From NCBI GenBank assembly GCA_029204225.1, contig CM055092.1, positions 75,766,345 to 75,830,344 of the forward strand: a stretch of 64,000 nucleotides of DNA, given 5' to 3'. The position numbers and the translations under genes were made by a program. The DNA is from Diphasiastrum complanatum. Lineage: Eukaryota > Streptophyta > Lycopodiopsida > Lycopodiales > Lycopodiaceae. This document shows, in pieces, positions 56,183-64,000 of the stretch. Below the pieces are notes generated by a model. It did no database searches. It was not told the DNA's origin and was given only the letters and a program-made list of their open reading frames with translations. How positions within the stretch are numbered: position 1 is the stretch's first letter; each line of letters begins with the position of its first letter.

Positions 56183-56989
56183 TTCTTCCTCCCTTAAACA
56201 GGTCCTGTCCTCATAACGGGAAAAAAAAAACATGAAATTAATTCTTAAGCTTTCAAATCTTACCCATAAACTTTTATTCTTAGTGTGATCTTTCCATCTG
56301 AATAAGTATTCATAGATGCAACAATATTCAAATTGTTTGCCTCTATTCATGAATACTAACTTCAAATTCGAAAAGATACACTATGCTATAAATCTTCCAA
56401 AAGAAAAGTTCATCACCTTCATGTAATCCCAATTACATGAAACATTGGGTGATTTACTTTGTTTCATAAATCAAATCCAAAGGCTAAAGAAATTTCATTT
56501 CAAATTCTTGCAAAAAATAAGGCTTCTTGGTACCAGTATTCTTAGAATATACAAATATACAGTTACTCTAATGAGTTAACAGCCCCATTTTTAGCACCAT
56601 CTGCAAGAAATCAGCAACTATCCGTATCTTAATAGATTTGTCTGTCTCTTATAAATCGGGAGATATAGATTGAAGTTAGCACACAAGCACTTATAAACTA
56701 CAATCAGTAAGGTAAGCAAATTCCTCATAAGTAAATAGTTACTTAATGAAAATGCCCGTGAGATCCACACAATCTCAAGTATGTATTGGAGTAAAGAAAT
56801 TTAGAGTTCAACCAACAGATCTAAATCCTTGACTCACCCAATCAAGAATTACTCATTATCTTAAGAATCCTCACAGTATATTATAATCTTCAAATGACCT
56901 TTAAGTATCAATTTATGATTCGTCAATTATAAACATTTAGAATATTATGACTCGTCAATCATAATTTATAGGATTCCAAAACTACTAGG
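56183..56989 (-). pseudogene. Internal region of element T with chromodomain end
   Basis: Near 56230-56330 the minus strand reads IYEYLFRWKDHTKNKSLWVR then FESLR, the end of a chromodomain, followed by the polypurine tract. The rest, about 600 bp, is AT-rich without a readable domain, and no clear primer site follows the 5' LTR. The element is a chromovirus reduced to about 1.77 kb. Confidence 0.7.
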
Positions 56990-57459
56990 GAAAAACCACT
57001 AGGGAAAAACCCCAAAGATGAGGATAGGAAACACAAGAGAGACTGTGGAGCAAAACCACCCAACCAATCCTAGATCCCTCTGAAGAATCCTCCTGGATCT
57101 AGCCCCCAAGCCATGCCATGTGATAGCAAGAGAAGAAGAGCTCAAGTGGCAACCTAGACCAAAGTCGTCGATAGAATAATCACTACCTCAATATATAGAG
57201 AGTAGGATCTTGTATTCCCATGCAGGTCAACTATAAATATAGCATAGCTCTTCATGCATACCTCCTTCTATATCCGTCACACGTACATGCACTACTCCAT
57301 ATGTCTCAATTAGAGTGTTTGGATCCTCTCAAGGTCATTAATCACCAACAGGCCTCAACGTGAAATTAAATCTTGGCATGACTAATAATCTCGAACACTG
57401 GAAGGCTGATCTACCATATTAGGACTATTCCATGTCCTTACCCGAATATGGTTGTAACA
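56990..57459 (-). mobile_element. 5' LTR of small chromovirus element T
   Basis: On the minus strand it starts TGTTACAACC at 57459 and runs with high likeness to the other LTR, through TCCATGTCCTTA, CAATATATAGAGAG and the CTAGCCCCCAAGCC block. Its inner end has a small duplication of CACTAGGGAAAAACC near 56985-57010. Confidence 0.8.
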
Positions 57460-57463
57460 TGAT

Positions 57464-57611
57464 CCTTGGCGAGTCGATCCAATATTAAAAAATTCTGAAA
57501 ACTTTGATTTTGAATTTTTCGATCCCTTGAACAGAAATTCGAGCCTTCTGTTCTAGTTTTTCAAGATGCTGATTATTGAATGGATTTGAGGCTAAGCATT
57601 GAATTCCAACA
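57464..57611 (-). mobile_element. Copia H 3' LTR start
   Basis: On the minus strand the polypurine tract TTTAGGGGGAG ends at about 57612 and the LTR begins TGTTGGAATTCAATGC. About 148 bp remain before element T. The rest of the LTR is missing. Confidence 0.7.
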
Positions 57612-59150
57612 CTCCCCCTAAATGTGGATCCTGAAAACTTTTGATTTTCAGATTCAACATGTCATTGAGTCTGAGATGGTGATCCTTTGACAGAGCCTTT
57701 GTGAAGTAATATGCTGCCATTGCTTCTGTCCAACAATAAACTAAAGATACCTCATTGCTTTGCACTTTCTCTCTCAAGTAGTGATACTTGATTTTGATAT
57801 GCTTGCTTTGAGAATGAAATCTCGGATTGAGAGAGAGAGCTACGGTGCTTTGGTTGTCACAAAATATGGTCGTTGGATGTGACTGTGCAAGGTCAACTTT
57901 TGCTAGCAGGTGCCTTAGCCAAATTGCCTCCTTTGTAGTATTTGTGGCAGCAATGTACTATGATTCAGTTGCTGATAATGCTATTGAGGTCTGTTTTCGG
58001 CTGTTCCACGAGATTGGGCCTTGATTGTACAAAAATACAAAACCAGAAGTAGACCTTCTGGTATCGATATCTCCTACACAATCCTCATCTGTGTATATTT
58101 CAAGTATGTTGGAAGGTTGGCTGTCTCCATAACAGATGCTAAGATGTTTGATTGCCTAGATGTACTTCATGAATTTTGTGAGCGCTTTCCAGTGGGTTAG
58201 ACCAGGATTTGATAGGAACTAGCTAAGTGAACTGATTGAATACACAATGTCGAGTCGAGTGCAAATCATTGCAGACATTAGTGAGCCGATGATGGAGTGA
58301 AACATGTATTGCTTCATCTCCTCTTTTTCTGCCTCTGTTTGAGGAAATTGTTCCTTTGATAGCTTTAGCTCAGGGTCTAGAGGAAAGAGACTTGGTTTGC
58401 AGTTGGTCATTCCATACTTTTCCAACACGTTTGTGAGATATCTCTATTGGATAATGAAATCAGACGTCTGGATTGAATTTAAAATTTTTTGATTCCAAGA
58501 CAATAGTGGGCTGGGACCCATGTCAGTCATTTTGTACTCCTTGGCCAGTATGCATTTTGTTTCCTTCATCAAATTTAGATTGTTATTGAATGATAGTGTA
58601 TCATCCACATAGAGAGTGATGATAATGAAGAAATTCGATACAGACTTAAAGTAAACATTCGAGTCTACTGAGTTTTGAATGAAACCATTCTTAGTAGGAA
58701 ATATGTTGATTTTTTGAAACTAGACCCTAGGTGATTGTTTCAGCCCATAGAGTGCCTTGTGGATTTTGCACACAAGGTGTTGCTTATTCTTTAGCTCATA
58801 TTCTTTTGGCTATAACATAAAAATTTCTTCTTCAATCGTTCCGTTGAGGAAGGCGTCCATCTAATGGACCTCGAGATTTGTTGCGGCTGCAAAGGAGAGT
58901 AATAGATGAATTGAAACCTGCTTGATGACTGGCTAAATGTATCAAAATAATCCAGATTTGGAATCTGGGAATAACCTTTGGCGACCAGCCTCTCGCTTTA
59001 TATCGATTCGGCCTTCCTTCAACATCGTACTTTGCCTTGAATATCCATTTGCATGGAATCGGATTTATCCCCTTTGGCAACTTAGTGACTATCCACGTTT
59101 GATTCTCTATCAGAGAATCGAACTCAATGTCCATCGCTACTTTCCATTGA
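57612..59150 (-). pseudogene. Copia H reverse transcriptase and RNase H, decayed
   Basis: From the RT start at 59150: MDIEFDSLIENQTWIVTKLP, CKWIFKAKYD, then broken frames. LYVDDTLSF near 58600 keeps the YVDD box. Next come VLEKYGMTNCKPSLFPLDPE (58440-58370) and DIVYSISSLS. Then RNase H with SLSQSEISF..SKQAYQ.. and YFTKALSKDHHLRLNDMLNL near 57700. More than five stops or shifts. The N-terminus is cut by copia I at 59150. Confidence 0.85.
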
Positions 59151-59202
59151 TAGGAGATAAATTTCACACATCAGGACATTCCCACATGTGTGAATTTTCA
59201 TA
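59151..59202 (+). mobile_element. Copia I 5' LTR, last 52 bp only
   Basis: GGAGATAAATTTCACACATC through GTGTGAATTTTCA matches the last 52 bp of the LTR ending at 61189. It is directly followed by a primer site. Everything upstream of this LTR end is missing and copia H adjoins. Confidence 0.85.
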
Positions 59203-59204
59203 TG

Positions 59205-59216
59205 GTATCAGAGCCT
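59205..59216 (+). promoter_or_regulatory. Primer binding site of copia I, perfect tRNA-Met match
   Basis: TGGTATCAGAGC, the exact complement used by most plant copia elements, two bases after the LTR end. It fixes the plus orientation of copia I. Confidence 0.9.
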
Positions 59217-59912
59217 ACCTAAGTATTTGATGCATCTATCATCCATAGTTTCAAAATTTTCATGAAATTAAGATCTAGAGAGTGTTGATTGCATCTCCCA
59301 TGCTATCTCAAGGAGATTTGGATCAAAATTTCAGTGCTTAGACACATGTTAAGGACAACAAAATTCATTCGGGTGGTTCTCTTCCAAGTTAGATCCAAAT
59401 TTGGTGCTAGATAGCTTGTTTGAAAGCTAGTTTTGTCTAGTTTTTGTAGCAATTTTTTTCAATCCATTTGGTGGAGCCAATAAGAAGTTATAAGCTTTTG
59501 AAGAGGGCTAGGTAGGGCACCTAGACCTGTGTGGACACATTTGGTTTGATCAAAGCTTGCATGTTTGAACAAAAAATTCAAGAAGAGGCTTGCCAATGTC
59601 ATCTATTTGAGATATGTCATCATTTTGAGGTCAGAGCCACTTTCTTTCATAAAAGTGGCTTGTATTTGATTGATTTCTGGATTCCTTGAGTGTTTCACAC
59701 ATGCCAAAGATAGTTTGACCCAAACTTTTCCTATGCTCCATCAATTGATGAGGGGTTGATCTAGTTTGAGAGAGGTTCTAGAGCTAGTGAGATCCATCTC
59801 ACATTTTGTTGCAAGATCTTGCATAGGAGTTGGTAGTGCACCTTTCAAGGATCCTATAGTGAGAGAGAAGCAACATTTTATTGTCTAAAACACAAGGAGT
59901 CTTCACTATTAC
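59217..59912 (+). other. Untranslated leader of copia I
   Basis: About 700 bp between primer site and gag start, with no open frame of note. This is within the usual range for plant copia leaders. Confidence 0.6.
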
Positions 59913-60377
59913 ATGGCATCTATGGGCTCCTACCTATTGGAATCTAGTGAAAGACTATCTACCTCCAACGATTCTATATGGAAGGCTAGAATGGAGTCAA
60001 TCTTGATACTCCAAGAAGAGAGCTAGGATGGCTCTCCACTTTATCAAGATGAATGTCTCTAATGAGATTTTGAGAGAGATTGGTGATTGCAACTCGGCCA
60101 AGCAAGCTTGGAATACTCTCAAAGCTATTTATGAAGCCAAAAATATCTCTAGGCTCCTCACTCTTAGAAATCAAATATTTCAAAGTTCTCAAAAGAGTGA
60201 TGAGAGTGCCACTAATTATGTGTTGAGACTGAAACATACTCATAGGGAGCTTGCTTGCATTGGAGGATCCATAAATCAAAGTGAGCTAGTCCAAGTCATA
60301 CATAATGGCCTGAGAGATGAGTAAAGGTTTCACAAACTCCTTGATCTTACCAAGCTCGTTTTTGAGGAGTATGAAAA
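59913..60377 (+). pseudogene. Copia I gag, the only protein region in the element
   Basis: Begins MASMGSYLLESSERLSTSND then SIWKARMESILILQEES, followed by a TAG and shift. The open part 60028-60324 reads MALHFIKMNVSNEILREIGD, AWNTLKAIYEAKN and LTLRNQIFQSSQ, a UBN2-type gag like that of family C. After a TAA come LDLTKLVFEEYEKVV and the LTR. No zinc knuckle, protease, integrase or RT follow. Confidence 0.85.
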
Positions 60378-61189
60378 AGTTGTCAAAAATCTATCTTGGT
60401 TATTTTATGATTTTATGTGTGTGAGTACATTTCACATGCGTGGAGCATGATCCCACATGTGTAAAATAGTTATAAATAGTTTATAATGCTGACTTTAGGA
60501 GTATCATAATGATTGCTAGTCAAGCATCTTGGTGTCAATAGGTGATAGGGCCAATTTTGGCTTTAGAGGTCAAATGGTCAAGTACACATGTTTTGTCATG
60601 ATTAGGCCAAAATTGAATTGTGATGTAACTCAATCTAGTTAGGATGCTTACACATGTCAAGTTTAGGTTTGATGAGTGATGCACCCTATGTGGTGGCAAA
60701 AGTCATAAGAGAGAGATGTGTTGGAAGGGTCCAATCAAAAGGGAGAGATGTTGCATCACACATCCAATAGAATTAGAGAGGCTATGTTTAAGGGGTCCAA
60801 TAAGAATCAAGCATGGATCTACATGAGTTTCTATACGTACTTTCATTCCCTTCATTAGTGTATGAGAGATCTATGAGATTTCGAGTCAATTTGGAGATTT
60901 GCCAATTTTGCTTGTATTGTCTTCTCTCTCTAGATGAGCTCAGAAGTTGTATTTTCTCTCTCTACCTGAGGAGAGGAGCTTGTTGGGACGTAGTGTATTT
61001 CATGAAGTCTTCCACACATCTAAAACACCTTTTGGTAATGACTGAATGCATGTAGAATGGTATTTTTGCCTTAGATCTTGTCATTGATCTTGGATTTCAA
61101 TCAATAGGTGATCTATAGTGTATGAGCCAAGCTTAGGAGATAAATTTCACGCATTAGGACATTCCCACATGTGTGAATTTTCACACAAG
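60378..61189 (+). mobile_element. Copia I 3' LTR
   Basis: About 812 bp, ending GTGTGAATTTTCA as in the 5' fragment. The start TGTCAAAAATC at 60378 is provisional. CACATGYGTG-type words recur near 60430 and 60450, and (CT)n tracts lie near 60925 and 60955. The next base returns to minus-strand gypsy J. Confidence 0.65.
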
Positions 61190-61549
61190 GCACCTTCTTA
61201 GCTGATGATCTGCACCAAGCTTATACAGAACATTGTTAATGATGGTATAAGGTGCAACTTTGTATTGAGATATTGTTTTCTTCTCCAAATCATATCCATA
61301 AAGATATATCTAATCTTTAAGATAAATTATAATATCAGAATATAAAGAATTCGTAGAGGATATCTCGAACAGATTTTTATCTAGTTGTCATTCAATGGTT
61401 CTTCAGTCCTTCCCGTAATTAGGCATGAAAGATAATACTTTCTTTTTCGAAGCTCTACTTGATAATTAAACTCTTGTAGCAACAAAACCCATCGAGCTAT
61501 TCATCCCGATATATCAGGTTTATTAACAAGATACTTTAAAGCATAATGA
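61190..61549 (-). pseudogene. Gypsy J fragment between RNase H and integrase
   Basis: At 61190-61240 the minus strand reads NVLYKLGADHQLRRCL, the usual stretch leading to the integrase zinc finger. Above it a decayed RNase H tail (VSALFARTCFYIPC and beyond). The integrase itself is cut off by copia I. Confidence 0.7.
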
Positions 61550-62110
61550 TCAACATGGAATATAAAAGCATGTCCTAGCAAATAATGCCGAAACTTCTTT
61601 ACTAAAAAATAATTCCAAGTGCTTCCCTTTCTGTTGCCGAATAATTTTTTTCCGAGGAGCTAAGTTGGCAACTTCATAGTATATTGGATGGTCTTTCTTC
61701 TGTTCGTCCTTTTGACTCAAAAAAACACCAATAGCAAATGCTGACACGTCAACGTAACAATGAAATAGTTTCATCCAGTTAGGTGGTCTCAAAATTGGAG
61801 CATTAATCAGCCTGTGCTTGAGTTCTTCGAATGTTTTATGTTGTGCTGTTGTCCAAATATAAGCAACATACTTCTTGAGTAACTGTATAAGGGCTGTAGC
61901 AATATAGGCATGATTCTTGATAAATCTTCGATAACAACCAACATGTCCTAAGAAACCTCTTAATTCACGTAAATTGGTTGGTATCAATAGATTCTTGATA
62001 ACTTCGACTTTATCTTTGTCGACTTCAATATCTCTACTCGATATTTTGTGACCCAAAAGTATACCTTCTCTCATACCGAAAAAACATTTTTTGGGATGAA
62101 GTGACAAACA
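61550..62110 (-). pseudogene. Gypsy J RT thumb and RNase H
   Basis: An open frame of 185 codons: LHPKKCFFGMREGILLGHKI, LRELRGFLGHVGCYRRFIKN, TFEELKHRLINAPILRPPNW and LFHCYVDVSAFAIGVFLSQK. The C-terminal half drifts into a wrong frame after YYEVANLAPRKK. The first RNase H Asp (VDVSA) is present. Confidence 0.85.
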
Positions 62111-62640
62111 AGAGTCTCGACACCTCTACAATGTAAGCTTAAGTTTCTGTATATGAGTCTTGATATTACTGTACACACAAAAATCATCAATGAAAATTTC
62201 AAGAAATGTTCTTAGAAAAGCAGCGAAAATCAACATCATGATTCTTTGGAAAGTAGTTGGTGCATTACAAAGACCAAAGGGCATTTTGTTGTAGGCATAA
62301 GTGCCCCAATCAGTAGTAAAAGTTGTCTTTAATAGATTCTCCTTCCTTACTCCAACTTGATTGTAACCAGATAAGCCACCACAGAAATTATAACGTTCTT
62401 GCCCAGCGACCTGGTCTAAAATGAAATCCGTGAAGGGTAATGGATGGTGATCTTTCTTTGTAGCAGCATTCAGCTTTCTAAAATTCTGACAAATTTGTAT
62501 CTTGCCAGACTTCTTATTTGGAACTACAACAATAGGAGATACTCACTCACTACTTAAAATGGGATAAATAATACTTACCTGAAGATGCTTGTTGAGTTCG
62601 TCTTTCACCATTAGAGAGTACTTTGGATTAAGACGATATT
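62111..62640 (-). pseudogene. Gypsy J reverse transcriptase palm, decayed
   Basis: Reverse-strand pieces show VPNKKSGKIQICQNFRKLNA, GYNQVGVRKENLLKTTFTTD, WGTYAYNKMPFGLCNAPTTF, and FLEIFIDDFCVYS near 62190. The FIDD box is intact. One or more shifts and stops, e.g. near 62545. Confidence 0.75.
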
Positions 62641-63100
62641 GTCTCTATTTGACAGGAACTGCGTCTTCTTTAAAATCAATGCCTTTCAAATCTCCGAGCG
62701 ACCGTGCAAATACATCTTGGTACTCTTTCAACAGTTCAGTAAATTTTGCTAATTTAGTCTCTCCAAGGGACTTCGAAACATGCACAAATCTTCCAGGTGC
62801 AAGTTTAACTAGCTCTGTAGAGTCAGGTAGAATTATACCTTCTGTCATGCTAGCTTGGGTATGGCCATGAATCTCACGTATGGCTGACTCCATAGATTTA
62901 TTCTTGTTGTTGACCTGTACTATTTCACCAAATTCTCAAATTCTTCAAATTTGTCATCTGTATTCTCATCATTTGCATCGGAATTTTCAGAGTTCTGGTC
63001 TGCCGCTTCTAATTCACTTATATCAGCATCTACATCGCAAACCTCAAAAAATTCTTCTTGGTGCTCCGATGAATCATTATACGGTCAGACACGCAAACAA
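62641..63100 (-). pseudogene. Gypsy J region upstream of RT, with acidic segment
   Basis: Frame 62893-62645 has EGIILPDSTELVKLAPGRFV, KFTELLKEYQDVFARSLGDL and KGIDFKEDAVPVK, the usual lead to RT. Further upstream (63080-62910) is an acidic stretch, DADISELEAADQNSENSDAN then DENTDDKFEEFENL. The join with plus-strand sequence is near 63100. Confidence 0.75.
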
Positions 63101-63714
63101 CCATTCAACATTTTGTCAGCCTAGAGAAAGTCTCGAGGAAGCTCGGAGCAAAATATAATTCCATTCGAGCAGACCTAACCTAGAGGAATGAAGAGCTAGA
63201 AGAGGTCAAGGCTGAGCTATTAAAGAATAAGAGCTTGAAGCAGCTCAAGCGGAGCTGATCAAGAAAGATATATCTCTCGAAGAAGTGAAAGGTAGACATG
63301 ATGCTACATTGGAGGTACTTGAAGCAATTCAGGAGTAGTCCAATGCTTTTGAAAATAAAAATATATTGCTCAAGCAGCAGATCCAAACTCTGCCAGCTTC
63401 TTTGCAGGAGGAAAGACATGCACGAGCTACTTTGTGGAGTAGTAATGAGGAGCTGAGCGACAAACATAGCAATGCAATTGACGACAAGGAGAGTGTCAAA
63501 GCAAATCAAAGCAACTCCAGGACTTTGTTGCCTAGCTACAGAATTCTGAAGACATGTTGAGAAAAGACAACCAGATTTATAAGAAACAGACGAAAGAGGC
63601 AATATTGTGGCGAATAAGCGCCGAAGTAACATTGGGAGCCTGTGTATCGCGCATGAAAAATACAGGATCGACCCAACAGCTTGGAAAGGTGTACAAGAAA
63701 GAATTATCCAGACC
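63101..63714 (+). pseudogene. Coiled-coil ORF fragment
   Basis: Plus frames (63230-63560, broken) read ELEAAQAELIKKDISLEEVK, LLKQQIQTLPASLQEERHAR and ATLWSSNEELSDKHSN. The high Glu/Lys/Gln/Leu content and heptad-like spacing suggest a coiled coil. Such ORFs occur as accessory or gag-like parts of gypsy elements, but no family can be named. It joins repeat R2 at about 63715. Confidence 0.45.
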
Positions 63715-64000
63715 TTCATTAGAGCAGTTCTAAATCCAAAAAAGACCCTTTGTAAAAATTCTTTTTATATTTTTTCTCAAATTTTTCTTACACATGGACC
63801 AATCAAACACTCAAATTTGAAATCTACGTAACGTAACTTTTTGAGTCCACATTTTGATTTCATACTAAAAATGGCATAACGTTTTAGTAGTAAGTCCAAA
63901 TTTAGCGGAGTTTGGTGCATTGGAAAGCGCTTAACAAGGGCTTTCCAATGATATGCTATATGACATACTTCTAAGCTACAATTAAAAAGTTATGGCAAGT
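63715..64000. repeat. Dispersed repeat R2, copy 2, with start of a foldback
   Basis: 63715-63835 matches 2790-2915. From about 63870 the text GGAAAGCGCTTAACAAGGGC resembles the foldback arm at 3075-3105, and AAAAAGTTATGG near 63985 follows as there. The second arm, if present, lies beyond the window. Confidence 0.75.

Noticed and set aside
63180-63719. 179-codon minus frame
   Set aside because: Overlaps the coiled-coil reading on the plus strand; Cys/Ser/Leu-rich composition is typical of the antisense of Glu/Lys-rich coding sequence.
1-64000. tRNA, rRNA or other RNA genes
   Set aside because: Scanned for tRNA arm motifs and rRNA-like blocks by eye; only retroelement primer sites complementary to tRNA-Met were found.

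Overview
The window is nuclear DNA from a land plant with a large, repeat-choked genome. This follows from the spliced, AT-rich genes and from the many plant-type Ty1/copia and Ty3/gypsy LTR retrotransposons, mostly decayed and nested in each other. LTR sequences with TATA boxes, tRNA-Met type primer sites, polypurine tracts and a CACTA transposase fragment agree with this. The species cannot be read from the sequence; a gymnosperm or other large-genome plant is only a guess.

Layout. 1-1.8 kb: chromovirus ('family B') LTR, primer site and leader. 2-6.5 kb: low-complexity DNA, a 370-bp foldback hairpin and an unrecognised decayed coding remnant. 6.5-7.1 kb: fragments of gypsy 'family A' (minus). 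7.2-9.2 kb: the best host-like gene, a three-exon tandem CCCH zinc-finger gene of tristetraprolin type. 9.2-11.5 kb: gypsy remnants and odd repeat arrays. 11.5-24.5 kb: a copia ('family C') split by a family A gypsy, with a later inversion. 24.5-26.4 kb: copia reverse transcriptase and a gypsy accessory ORF. 27.5-30.5 kb: a DUF7869-type gene (minus) with a 463-codon open frame, followed by a cluster of near-perfect palindromes. 31-32.7 kb: chromovirus chromodomain and LTR. 33.7-35.7 kb: a second copy of the zinc-finger locus, now a pseudogene. 35.7-53 kb: more family A copies, chromovirus B (minus), another gypsy (F), and the 3' end of element G. 53-61 kb: copia fragments and a small chromovirus-derived LTR element with candidate target duplications. 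61-64 kb: gypsy J (minus), a coiled-coil ORF, and a repeat that also occurs at 2.8-3.4 kb.

How parts relate. Almost all coding sequence is gag/pol of retroelements that cannot act alone: frames are broken and catalytic residues lost. Family A carries a long extra ORF region between integrase and 3' LTR in both better-preserved copies. Family C has lost reverse transcriptase, replaced by the same unrelated segment in both copies. The two most gene-like loci are the zinc-finger gene and the DUF7869 gene. The latter is the strongest candidate for a little-described system, probably an unusual transposon or a derivative of one.
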